DNA of 64,000 bases from Myrica gale (Eukaryota > Streptophyta > Magnoliopsida > Fagales > Myricaceae). Where the stretch lies: the NCBI GenBank assembly GCA_963930655.1, contig OZ005610.1, positions 1,245,001 to 1,309,000 on the forward strand, read 5' to 3'. The notes beneath the pieces were generated by a model that did not search any database, was not told the DNA's origin, and worked only from the letters and a program-made list of their open reading frames with translations. Made by a program: the position numbers and the translations under genes. Shown here in pieces: positions 24,047 through 35,628 of the stretch (position 1 is the stretch's first letter; each line of letters begins with the position of its first letter).

Positions 24047-24562
24047 GGCTACTGCTGCTGATAATGTTGATGACGTTCAATAGGATTCGTTCTGGGAAAG
24101 AATGCGCGTTTGAGTGATCTAGGTGAGTTGGGAGAGATTAGGAGGGGGATTTTGCGAAGGGCTATCTCATTCTTCGCCACACAAATTGATGAGGTTGTGG
24201 ACCTTTGCGGCTTTGCAAGCTCGTGGTCGAGAGGAGAAGGAATGGAGTGGAAGTGCTTCTCACGTGCAGTGCGTGTGCGAGTGAAATTTGAAATCCTTTG
24301 GATAATGGCCATATGAATGCAGCATACGGATTTCTCTCCTTGAGCCCAATTAGGCAATTATCATTGGTGTTATCCAGCATTGGATGCTCACCCCGGCCCA
24401 TGGAGAAAACTAAACCAGTATTTATTGATTCTTTTGTTTACAAATTTCTACAAGACCACAATTATCAGCGTGTTGAGAAATAGTAGAACGTTGTGGACTT
24501 TCAGAAAGCAATCCTCTCTGACCAATGCAAGCTGAAGCAAATAGCACCCACCAATCATCTCT
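24047..24562. other. Promoter of the b' gene and 3' flank of the ubiquitin-fold gene
   Basis: About 0.5 kb between two minus-strand genes. The part nearest 24047 should hold the b' leader and promoter; the part nearest 24562 should hold the downstream gene's 3' end. Nothing else is identified. Confidence 0.6.
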
Positions 24563-26795
24563 TCATGTATCTCTTCGGCGTTTCTTCCTCAAAAGCCATA
24601 TAATCTTCCTAAAGCCCCCTACGAAACCGGAGGGAATTCCTGACGGACAAGCCAAGCCATCACTGCGCCTCCTCCTAACAGCTGCTAGCCTGGTGCACAA
24701 GTACCACCCGCCAAATAGGTGAGCCATCCTGGACCTGCTGTGCTGAATCAAACACTCGTCCTTCTGGTCGTAATGCTGGAGGTTCCCCTTCTCAATATCA
24801 TCACAATCACTGTCTTCTTCGTCATTCTTCTCTCCCTCAAGACTACTTGATCGTGATAAGGACCTGAAAATTCCGGATTAGACTATCCACATACGCAACA
24901 AAAGTAAAGAAGCACTAGATTTGCCGGTGGACACTCAAGGTTTGAACAAACAAACTCAATGTACAGAGCACAATATGCCTTTCATTTCCCCCATATACTT
25001 CTTTTCCTCGATGGATAATGCACAATGCTAACATGATTCTGAAAACACAAGTGGAGAGACTGCAAGGAAAACTCGATATGGTTCCCACCGGACCCATAGT
25101 TCATAAGTGGTCTAGTAACTGCAGGGCATCAGGTCATAGGTCCAATAACTACGGAAGGTGAGGCTGTCACAAGTGGTAGCACCGAGTGGATAAATCAACA
25201 GTGTCAAATATCGATTCTTGATCCTGGTACTACTGAATTTGGTATTATTTTTTTTCACCAAAAACATTAAATATAATATACCATTAGACCCCCTTGGCCA
25301 AACCTAAACTTTAAGATGTGATGTCAATCTCATGAAGCTCTATTTTTCATATATTCAGGGGGAAAAGAAAAAAAAATATAAAATCCTATTGAGTTAGATT
25401 TTTCTGTAAACTATGATATCCTGTTGCTTGACCATACAGAGTATGAAAGCGAAGAAATTCTACATCGTCTGAGATTCCCAGTGTTTATATCTGCCTAATT
25501 TGGACCTCAGGAAATATGGCTATCCTAGTGCCACATTTCCTGGTGGTTAGTTCCAATCTGGATGAGCTGTATAGACAAGTGCAGTCGATGCATGCTTTGT
25601 TTTATTGAAACGGAAAAGGCCATGGAGAGAGCCTTACTTTTTTCGTTGCTTTGAACGAATAACCAATTTCTTTGGTCGTCTCTTTCTCAGGTTGTAGCTG
25701 ATTGAGATGTGCCGAACAAAATGAAGCTGTCCAGACCCAAACAAGAACGATAAACCTTAAGAAATAAGTTAAAAGTTGAACTTCTACAAAAACTTTTTTC
25801 ATTAACACGAAATATATAAGTCCCAAATGATATTCAAATAATCAGAAACATGAAAAGTAACAGGAGAACATAAGTTCTAGATGCAGCAATCCTATAAGCT
25901 TCTAGTTGCTGTGGTTAGAGTGATTTTCATTGTTGGTGGCTTAAGAGTATAATTAACAGAACCTTGCTGAAATCGTAATTGAACTAAAATTCCAAGTCTT
26001 AGGGCTTGTGGCGGGCTTAGCATTAGAATTATATAATAACAATTTTCTTTGTTAACATGAAACCTGCCAACTCTATGACAAATATCTCCAAGTAACTCAA
26101 AGGAAACCTGGCACAAACCTGATCACCATCCTTGATCCCGTAATTTCTGATAGAGTCGGTTTCTGTAACTAGCTTCTGACCATCATAGCACAAGCAAAAA
26201 TGCCCCCAAACATGCAACCTCCATCAACCAGATTCAAACAAGGGTTCAACGTTAATAGTACAGAACAGTGATAAGAAAGTGCTCTGTTTGGTAACTGAGA
26301 CAAAAACATAGGAAATGAAAAGATAATCCCAATATATACATGATATGACTTCTGGCAATGCAAAAGCCGTTCCTAAACTGAAGCAAAATAACATCTTTAA
26401 GGTGCAATGAAATTCTAAGAGTATACAATACCAAGTACTCCCTCCTTCCTATTCTCCTAAGAATCATTTTGGCATTTTTTTTTGCCTATTTTTATCTAAG
26501 AAGCTGCCCAACTTTTCATGGAAGATTAACCACATGTAATATATTCCAAAGAGGTATGATTAACGCAATTTCAACTTCACTACCAAATGCTAGCCCAAAA
26601 GGAAGAATCTGATCCATGTATCTGCAAAACGTATGAAAGATCAAAAGTGAATATACCACGAAATTTTGCATGGTCCTTTCTGAGGCCCGTGATTGAAGAC
26701 TGCCTCGACTGCCTGCTTGAGTTCAGCAACAGTGGCTGTTTTTCTAACTTCAATATCTGTAACCAGACATCATAATTGATTCAAATGATAGCAAT

Positions 26796-26861
<66 letters not shown>

Positions 26862-27382
26862 TAAGGGCCACATTGACGGATGTTTAGGACTCTAAACCTC
26901 AAGTATTGTATAACCATCCCTAACCCGGTTAGAATGCTTTAGAAAAGCATGTAGGAAGAGCAAGAAATAGAAATCCTAAATCAGAAAATCTCACGCTATA
27001 GAGGACCTTATATTGGAATAGAGGAACCATATATGTCAGTTGTTGTGAGTGTATTCCAACAAAACAAAACAGAGTACAATATCTGTTTCTCCGTTACCAA
27101 TTTCTCAAAGCAACCAAACACCATCGTAGCGAAAAAAAACAATTAGTACAGAAGATTAGAGAACCAAACCGGAGAGAGATTACCGAAGCAAGAGCCGTCC
27201 AATTTGAGCACAGAGAGCTTGAGGGGCTCGGCAGGAAGCTTCCTGTAGGAAAAACCCTTCCGAGAAAGCCTATCGACGATCAACAGTGACGAGATGCACA
27301 ATGCGAGAGGCCCCCGATGCCTCTCCACCGAAACTTTGGGGGCAGAATAGTCCTCCTGAATTCTTAACCTGGTATCCACCAT
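24563..27382 (-). CDS. SNRNP25-like ubiquitin-fold protein (AT4G32270 type)
   Basis: Five minus-strand exons, 27382-27184, 26756-26657, 26218-26119, 25726-25638 and 24863-24563, give 262 residues. The middle exons spell a ubiquitin-like fold related to the 25-kDa protein of the U11/U12 snRNP: KLDGSCFDIEVRKTATVAEL, KQAVEAVFNHGP, HVWGHFCLCYDGQKLVTETD and YGIKDGDQLHFVRH. A basic segment (NLRKRRPKKLVIRSKQRKK) and a divergent C-terminus (MAHLFGGWYLCTRLAAVRRR) follow. The in-frame TAA at 25636-25634 is not the end: a good donor (GTAAGG) starts at 25637, and the exon at 24863 continues in the right phase. The family domain suggests a nuclear or RNA-linked role, but the function of this longer plant group is not known to me. 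A GATA/GA microsatellite lies just inside intron 1. Start is the first ATG; an upstream exon cannot be excluded. Confidence 0.85.
26797..26858. repeat. Compound (GATA)n(GA)n microsatellite
   Basis: About 34 bp of perfect GATA repeats run directly into about 28 bp of GA repeats, inside intron 1 of the ubiquitin-fold gene and about 40 bp from the exon 2 acceptor. It is long enough to be length-variable. Confidence 0.97.
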
Positions 27383-28326
27383 CCCGCTCCCATTCGTGAC
27401 AAATTCGCTCTTTACCAATTGTCTTATAGAAAGACGGAAAAGTGATCAAAATAATGAAAAAGGAAAAAAGAATCAGGAATAAGGAGAGATTCTCAGGAGA
27501 GAACAACACGCATTGATTTGCTAAGGGGATAGGGTCTAAACTTTGCTTTTTGGGAGCTTCTGTCGGAGAGATTCTTGTTTCCAGAGAGAAAAGAGAGGGA
27601 GAATGGATTTTCTGTTTCTTTCTCTTTTGTTAGTTGGACGGGGCGGTGGGGTTTTGGCGGGAGGTTGGGAGCTTTGAAGGGGGTAACCGCTTCACGCGCC
27701 GACAGTCTGTAATGTATAGGTCCGTTTGGTATCGGAGAAAACGCAGGAAATGTGCAGATTTGACCGTTCGATTTGTTTTACATTTCGTCAACTTTCATGA
27801 CATGTCATCTTAAGAATGGAAAATTTATGTTTCTCCAATCGAAATGCGAATATATGATGTGACAGATAGTAACCAATGAATCTGAAAAATTTCAAAGGTT
27901 CTAAAACGAGTACTGAAGCAGTATGCCTGTTGGTCTAATTGTATTCCACTGCATGCTATTAGAGGGTGCTATTTGGTCGAGGGAATTGGAACTCAGATTC
28001 GGACATTATAACCCGAGCAGGTGGATTAATGGAGAATCATCATCTACAATGTGTACACTCCGAAGTATCACAGAGGCATGGGGTTGCCACTAGAAGCACA
28101 AAATTCCATTCTAGTTTCTAACAACTACCAACCTATGATTACACAAAAATGGAATAAGCAGGCTTGATTCCCTGGAGAAAAGTTGGAGCAGCAAAATCTC
28201 CAGATGATACCAGTATATCTCAGCTTCCAAGAACGACGTGATTATTGAACTGGAAGTGGAGAAAATGATTAAGTAGCAACTAATTCTCTCCGGTAGAAAC
28301 GATTCGCCACGAGACAGCTTGAGGAG
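27383..28326. other. Promoter of the ubiquitin-fold gene and 3' flank of the UGNT1-type gene
   Basis: Both neighbours are on the minus strand. Positions 27383-27700 contain the leader and promoter of the ubiquitin-fold gene (purine-rich on plus). The stretch 27900-28326 should carry the UGNT1-type 3' untranslated region. No additional gene is visible. Confidence 0.55.
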
Positions 28327-31300
28327 CTACTTCCCCACGAGCTTATAGTAGGCGTACAAACCGGAGCCAAGGAAACCCAGAAGTTGCCCAATAACATTAA
28401 ACTGCAGACAAGAACACGTTGGAACATCAGGTTTTATCAGGAGATCAGTAGTGGGAAATAAGGGAATATAGGGTAAAATGCGCCCTCTGAAGTTCTGAAC
28501 GAGAGCATTTTGATCATGAGAATAATTGGCACTCACAAAATCAAACGGAAGCCCACCAAAAAGTATCCATCCAAATCCAATCGTAAAAAGATCCTATAAG
28601 AACCCGACCAGCAAACATCAGAAGGTTAATAGAGATGATCTGCCCAAAAAATAACATTTATTGAAATTGGAAAGGATAAGACTGATCATGAGATACGTTA
28701 TAATAATCATTTGGCAAGTTATTCTAAAATTTAGTATAGGTTGTACCATCTGTAGAATCGTAGATGACCTTCTACAGTAATACAGTTTAACAGGTTGCAC
28801 CATTATGGGGACCATGGAGCACCATTATTCCACAAGCTGCAAAACTATTAGCCATCCACGTGGAAGATTCAAAGGAAAGCTGGTAACACAAACCTTCAGG
28901 TTACCACAAATTGTCTGTGTCAGTGCTGAATTGAGAGTTGTGTTCAGGAATATACTGTAGTTCAAGAAGAAAGCCAGTATGCATGAACAAAGCAACACAG
29001 CCTGCATAAGAATATAGAAAGATACCAAATCTAAATTGTCAAAAGTCTCTCTCCCAATACGAAACGACATAAACAAGTACTCTGGTGATTAATGTTGGCA
29101 CAACGTAAACATTGGATACATAAATTCTACCACAAACTCTTAACAGACCTAGGATCCTAATACTTTGAGACTCCTCCTAAATGAACTCAAACTTTTAATT
29201 GCTTCAAACAATGCAAAGCTCCTGCAGGATGTCCATGCACCCTGCAAAATCATAAACAATAGTTTGCAAAAGCATGCGGCATACAAACACACCCATTTAC
29301 ACACACAACACATGCTTCTGTGTGTGGCAGACAGACACACTCACACAGATAGATCTTCATCAGTCCATGGAAAATAGACCTTGGCAGATACCTTTCAGGT
29401 TTAATTAAAATTCACAGCGAAATGATATCATATTGGAATCGAATCAATGAGCAATGCTAAAAGTCAATGACCTATTTATTCCTGGAAGATTTCAATTAAA
29501 ATGCTGATGTAGTAACCTAGTATGCAGCTGACAACAACTATATGCACACTGGAAATGGTTTTCTTTCTTTTGTTGGCACCCCCACCTGCACGAGGGTGGA
29601 TGGAATTAAGAGGTGAATACTGTACTAGCACAGAAAATAGTTTGAAAGAACTATAAGATACCAGAACCAAAAAAGGAAAAGCAAAGGCGAGATTTACTGA
29701 TGAACAAAAAGTACCAAAAAACCAGGTGAGAACAGGTAAGGAAAATTAATTGTCATCTCCAAGTCACCACGAATAAATGTCCAAAACAACAGAAAAGGTC
29801 CACATATTACTCCTGTAGAAAAAAAGCACCAAGTTTGTGTCAGAGATAGTTGAAATCGGATTACTCAATTTTGCAGGAAATGATGAGATTGATGGTAAAT
29901 TGAGGTCAGGGACTGTTAACCTACCGTTGCACCACATAAGGCCAAAGCTATTCAAACCACTGGATTTCCCTGAGAGAAAAGAGAATACCAGGACTCTTTC
30001 AATAAAGATGACAGGCTAGTGAAGAGAAAATGCCACTCCAAGATATCACCAAAAGCAAAATAGTTCTTAAGAGTTGTAGTACTACCAACACGGGCTATGG
30101 TTGCCAGATAAATTGCTGTGGTGATGTTGGCTAAGAAGACAACAGCATAGCCATAGCCATCAAATGAGAAGTCCCGAGCTCCCGCAACAAATGCACCAAG
30201 AACGATTAATCCAACACTGATAACAACCTTAAAATTTTCAGTTAAATGAGCAAATTAGGAGCTTGGGGATTCAATTAAAACGTCTCACAACTATTTGTGT
30301 AATACAAGCTAACAAAGAGTTTAATAAGCTATTGAGTTTGTCATAAATAATAATATATCGCATGCTAGATATTGTAAACCTTATTTCCATTTAACAAATT
30401 GTAAGATTTCATTGGAATCAACAACTTTTTGCGTATAACTTTCCTCATTTTTGCATAAGCTGCATGACTCAGTAATGCTTGAAGAAATTTACCATGGTGA
30501 GGACATTATTTAGTATTATACTGTTGTTAGGGTTGTTCTATGTTCACTTGCACAACTTCTTTCTTTATCAACAAAATTATCGCAATTGGGTATGTATTAT
30601 AGTTCAAAACAAATTGTACAAAAGAGCTATTTACCTTCCAGCAATAGAAGATGTGTACTTCTGCCCTGCCAGAATATACTCCACAACCATTGTAAACACC
30701 ACAGTAGTCCGCCTGAGTGTGGTGTACATGGGAACATTTACTCCACGGACAGATTCCATAGTGACTAGCTTTCAAGGAGAAATGGAGCAATAGCAAATTT
30801 TAATAACAACCAACAATTACTAAAAACAATACTTATCCACCAAATCACATTTTCAACATTAGGAAATACATACCATGTAAAGCAAATAGGCTCCTGAAAG
30901 TGGAAGGGTGTGCCTCAATGTCTTTAATGGTACAAGAGTTGTCGCGTTATCAGATACACTTGGAGATTCACCTACCGTGAAAGAAATTATCTTCGAGCGT
31001 CTCATTGCATAGAGAAAACAAAATGAACATATAATCTGCAGGGGAAAGAAGATGAAGTAGATTATGTAAAACATGCTTGTAGAGAACATGAACAAATGAT
31101 TCCTTCCTTAGAATTCAAACTGAAAGACCAAACTGGTAAATATGAAAGCACAGAAGCACAAAGCATATAACTGATTTTTCTTTGAGTGAGAGAGAGTATC
31201 AATAAAATTAGAAACCAAAGTAAATGAAGTGAAAAACATATCACTGCTGGCAAGCTCAGAAGTACTTAGCAGAGTCAAGCCTTGCCCCATATGTATTGCA

Positions 31301-32283
31301 AATCTGCAAGTCGGGTGAAATTTACCTCAAATGAGATAGAGTTCACATACAATTATGAAGTGATGGAATCAATCAAGCGAGTCAGAGAAGACGACACCAT
31401 GAAATATTTGAGGACTGCAGAATACGTTGTCACAAGAATTTGAGCAGTGGCCTAAATGAGCCAAGATAGAGAAACTACTGGCATAAAAGCTCAGAGTTCA
31501 CGACACATAATTTCTTAAGTATGCTGCACATTCCCGTGACCCGAATTTCTCTTTCGAATGAATTTCTTCATCAGTGGGATTATATTCCTAAACAAAAATT
31601 GGTGCTTGTGGGCTAGAGTGAATATTGCAGACCAGTATCCCAAAAGGACAAATGGAATGCAAGAGATAGGCTATTCCAGGAACACTCTTCATCTCAATAT
31701 TATACTATGTGACAAATGATTTAAGACCAACGATTGCAGTAAACTAAATACCTGGGAGAGAGTGATGACATTCGCAGAAGGGAAGTTATAGGATGAAAGA
31801 GCTGCTTTGTTGAACAATATCAACAACACTGCAGAGCAGATGGGGAACAAATTAAAAGCTAATCATAGCGCTAACGTGGAGTACAAAATGACATGTGGAC
31901 ACACATTTCCAACAAAATTTCCTCTTCAATTCTTATCATAACCTGATTAGTACCGTAAAAACCTAAAATATGCAGTCAAAGTCGACTCTTATTACAGAGT
32001 AATTATGGCGAGACAAATTGTTAAGTTGGGACGAGAATGAGATCGACATTGAAAAGACGTCCGAATTGCACTAATTGTTGGGATTTGGAGGTAAATTAAA
32101 ATGCGGATATATACCGGCGCAAGACATGTAAGAAATTGCAGCATAGGCCCCCCGTCTGGTCATTGCAGACCCTTGGAAGAACTTCTCATCGCCTTTGAGG
32201 AGTTTGTCTCTCTCGCCGTCCCGCGGAGGATCCGATACTGGCAGTATCAGATTATTCGAAGAACTGGACGCCTTCAAAGACAT
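28327..32283 (-). CDS. UGNT1: Golgi nucleotide-sugar transporter, UGNT1 type (UDP-GlcNAc)
   Basis: Ten minus-strand exons, 32283-32115, 31828-31752, 31035-30874, 30768-30635, 30216-30086, 29969-29925, 29812-29715, 29001-28894, 28593-28537 and 28401-28327, give 351 residues. The protein has a cytosolic N-terminus (LPVSDPPRDGERDKLLKGDE) and about ten hydrophobic helices of the DMT/NST-TPT superfamily. Signatures include FNKAALSSYNFPSANVITLS, ESVRGVNVPMYTTLRRTTVV, FLNTTLNSALTQTICGNLK and a Tyr/Lys end (LYAYYKLVGK). These match Arabidopsis UGNT1 (AT4G32272), which moves UDP-GlcNAc into the Golgi lumen for N-glycan and GIPC sphingolipid glycosylation (family knowledge). Two sites were set by family match: donor after 29715 and acceptor before 30216. 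Start is the ATG at 32283. Substrate assignment rests on orthology. Confidence 0.93.
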
Positions 32284-32683
32284 CTCTCTCCCTCTCTCCC
32301 GAGGAAAGTCTCTCTCGTTCTTCTGAAATGGATGTTTTCTTCGCCGGCAAAACTGAACCAATTTCAGAGCTGAGTAGCTGACTGCGAGCTCGAATCCGCC
32401 AAGTCAACGAGTGGCTAAAGCGGCGCGTTTAGCGTTTAGAGTGCGCCTGCGATGGATTGAAAATTTCCGTTGGGAAATGTACCACTGTTTGGATTGAAAA
32501 TTTCCGGAAGACCGAAAACGATGTTTAAGGACTGTTTGGTTCTTGATTTTACAAAAACCATTTTATGTATTGGATTAATACATGGCATAAATACTCATGG
32601 TTTCATAATTTGGTCCTTGTAGTACCAGATTGAACGATTTAGTTTTTGAGATCACCAAAACACGATATAGAGGTCTCTTCGGT

Positions 32684-32925
32684 TATGTTTGGTTTAGATC
32701 TAAAAACAGTTTTTGTGTTTTTATTTTTTTAAGTAATGTAGATTCTTTTGGGATTGGTGAAAAATGTGTTAAAAGTTGTTGAAATTTGTAAAAAATTATT
32801 GGGATTGGTGAAAATGTATTGAAATTAATGAAAAAATTATTGTGTCGATGAAAACGTATTGAAATTGATGAAAAGTAAATGAGAAGTTTTTGAAAACTTT
32901 TTGAGATATGAAACAAACATAGCAT
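32684..32925. repeat. MITE-like AT-rich element with TTATGTTTG/CAAACATA ends
   Basis: The left end GGTTATGTTTGGTTTAGATCT and right end (inverted GCTATGTTTGTTTCATATCT) are imperfect inverted repeats. The interior repeats GATTGGTGAAAA/GAAATTGATGAAAA-type units. No convincing target duplication was found, so the boundaries are approximate. Confidence 0.4.
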
Positions 32926-34952
32926 TATCAACCCGATGATTGTACAACTCGTTTAAAAGTCACTTGAATTTTTTAAATTAGCGTGGTATGCAGTAATAGT
33001 ATAGTCATCAGATTGACATGTGCATAATAGACATGTGTCACTCAATGAGTGTATTTGATGTGTTTAAAAATGACAACTTAACCTTTTGTCTTAAGAGAGA
33101 GACGAAGAGATGGATGGAGTCACACTATATTGTTTTGTGCCTACATGACTCGTTCAACCTGGTATCATAAGGACCGAATAACAAAGTGAAACCACAACGA
33201 CTATTGAGTATTTAGGCCTTAATAAAACATCTCTTTAGCAACCGACCCATAAATAGATCAGACATACCTTTACCGATTGTTTGGGTCGATGTTCCTGGCC
33301 TGCATTATTTCTGGATCCGGCTTCAATTAGTTTGGGCTAATATACAGTTGCTCCATTTAAGATAAATGGATTTGGATCTTGTACATTATATCTGGATCCA
33401 GCTTCAATTAGCTAGGGCTAATTGTTGGGTCCATTTAAGAAAAATGAATTTGGATCTTGTACCCAAATTAAAGTTGGGCATCGACCAGGCCTAGTGAAAC
33501 TTCTCCACGAGTACATCTCTCTTCATGTCATATTCCTCTTTAGCTATGTTTTCTATACTGTACTCGTAGGATGCAGGAAATTTCAAAAGATAAAAAGAAA
33601 AACAACCTTAAAAAAATTTGTTTTTAAGTCAGATTATTCTGAGTTTTTATGTTAAGAGTTAAAAGACTAACAATCAGGAATAAAATCAAATCTAGCAAAA
33701 CTATTGAAATTGCGGTGTATCTCAATATATTCTCAACGGCAGGCCGAGGTCAAAATCTAAATCATGATCGTTGAACACAAACAAAAAGGAGACGATGAAC
33801 GTACGAAATAATGGAAAAAGATGAAGAACTTGAAGGTGGAAAGATGACTGAGGACAGACAAATTTACTAGCTGAATGATATATCAGACGAAGAAAAGATA
33901 ATTATGTCTGCAGCTTGGTGCCCCAACATCAACTCAACGAAACGACCTCTTTGCGGCTGCCTGCAAGGAAATAAACCAGTAAATCATGAAAAAAGAATCT
34001 CCACACCATAGACTATTAATCTTTTCAACTTTGCTTTTAATCTTGGACTTTCATAACGAGGAATCAGACCAAGGAGCTGAACCGGTTCTGTTTGTTTTCA
34101 GAAAAGGGCATTAACACAGTGACCTTAATTTGTACGTCTTGATTCAAGATATGACAAATTCGTGAATGGGGAAAGTTCGAAGAAACCAGACGTAGCCCCA
34201 CTGGTTGAGATGGAGATAGACAAATTGACGAGACAAGACGTACGCTGCCTTCGAGTGATCCCACGTCCCACGAGTGCCTCGCGCATATATGCGGTTGGCA
34301 ACTAATTTAAGGGACATGATACATCAATGTTCCATAAATAGAGAACGGTTGGATTGGTATGCTGTCCCAGTCAAGTAAATGGAGGATGGAATTAGCTAGC
34401 AGTATTGTTTGAACACGCAGAGCAACTTTTTCCTGTGGACGTCCCATCATCTCGCCTATTTACTCCATGTAAAAGGGCCGATTACTTCTTCGTCTCTCCC
34501 AAACAATTCGATTGCTCGATCGGTATCTTACGTGTATGAGTTGGTGAGTCCCTGTTTGTTAGAGATAATATTTTATCAAATTCTATCGCTGTTCAGGGAG
34601 AATAAATAGTTTTGTACGTTTTCGGTTCGAGTTGGGTTCCACCACTCGAGGGTGAAGCAAGATGTGGATGTCACGCACTGACCATTCAGTACTTGGTCCC
34701 AGTGCATGTCTGATCTCAAACGAGCTCGAACCACTCTGTCATCCGTGTGGTTTCTGGGCCGGACTGGCATGTCATGCTCGTGCCGACCCGACCATCACGT
34801 GCACTTCGCAAGGTGCAAGTACGCCTTCGTTCTGGACACAGGAGTTCATGCCTCCTGCGATATCGTAGAGGCCTACACTTCCATTTGGAGCCAGTAACAA
34901 ACACATGCCAGACGTATAACACGTTGTTGGCTGCTTCGTTTCCGACATTATA

Positions 34953-34954
<2 letters not shown>

Positions 34955-34984
<30 letters not shown>
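34955..34984. repeat. (CT)n microsatellite
   Basis: About 30 bp of uninterrupted CT/TC dinucleotides. Confidence 0.95.
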
Positions 34985-34986
<2 letters not shown>

Positions 34987-35409
34987 GTTATTGTGTTAGC
35001 ATTATTGTAGAATTTTAACCTCCGACAAGATCAAGATCCTCATTACTTTTGGATCCCAAAACAAAGAGGTTTTGAAGCATCAAAATCATTATAATAAGGA
35101 AGATCAAAGGAATGTCGTAGTAGGTAGTAGCCAATATCATGAATGTTCGTGAAAGAGAAGAGTGAATGCATCATGATGCGGTTGACGGGGTCTCAGGGTC
35201 TGCCGACAAAAATATTGACATGTTTATAGTTTGAATCATGAACAAACTATATAACGAAACGTGTTATGCACTCTCGTACATACTTTCGATAACAGTATCG
35301 AAAACAGACAATTTCTGCTGTAACTGATCAGACGTTGGATTACCGGTCGAATCGTAGGTTTCCAGCGGCTTTATTAATATCCAATGGACTGTAACAAAAA
35401 TATCAAACT

Positions 35410-35612
35410 TCTTAGAGAAAGTCGAATTTATTTTCTGTTATGGCAGTTATACTCGAACTGAGGTGGCAGCTGAGGTGGAAGTTTGTTATTAGTCTATAAA
35501 TAGACTTGTATAATGTAATTCATTTCTCACGTCAATATACAGAATTCAGTTTCTTCTCTCCATCTTTTTTGTTATTGATACTTTATTCTTCCATTCATTT
35601 CAAAGTTTAACA
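35410..35612 (+). repeat. 5' LTR
   Basis: 203 bp beginning TCTTAGAGAAAG and ending TTTAACA. It contains a TATA box (TATAAATAG, 35495-35503). The start is not the usual TG, but the end is CA, and the target duplication fixes both limits. Confidence 0.95.
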
Positions 35613-35624
35613 TGGTATCAGAGG
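35613..35624 (+). other. Primer-binding site for initiator tRNA-Met
   Basis: TGGTATCAGAGG lies directly after the left LTR and matches the complement of the plant initiator tRNA-Met 3' end over the first 11 bases. It marks where minus-strand DNA synthesis is primed. Confidence 0.93.
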
Positions 35625-35628
35625 AATA

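Larger units (their letters stand above)
32284..35409. other. UGNT1 promoter side and gene-free DNA up to the retrotransposon
   Basis: About 3.1 kb. The first few hundred bases should hold the UGNT1-type leader and promoter. 32684-32925 looks like a MITE-type insertion (see separate entry). Near-copies of a short sequence (TGGATCC[A/G]GCTTCAATTAG) occur at about 33312 and 33393, a small direct duplication. A TC microsatellite lies at 34955-34984. The stretch 34620-34920 is GC-richer than its surroundings but has no convincing coding pattern. The last five bases (AAACT, 35405-35409) are the left target duplication of the copia element. Confidence 0.55.

Noticed and set aside
23363-24083. Plus-strand ORFs of 92-121 codons over the ATP synthase b' gene
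   Set aside because: They are antisense shadows of a confidently identified coding exon with biased codons.
25602-25826. Ending the ubiquitin-fold gene at the TAA 25636-25634
   Set aside because: A consensus donor overlaps the stop, and the exon at 24863 continues in phase with a family-like C-terminus.
26797-26858. Possible CRISPR-like array
   Set aside because: Simple GATA/GA microsatellite without spacers, in a plant nuclear intron.
29723-30227. Alternative UGNT1 sites: donor after 29723 and acceptor at 30227
   Set aside because: They break the frame or add residues absent from the family; sites at 29715 and 30216 fit both phase and family sequence.
34620-34920. GC-richer stretch with overlapping ORFs on both strands
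   Set aside because: All ORFs are under 90 codons and none matches a known family or shows splice context.
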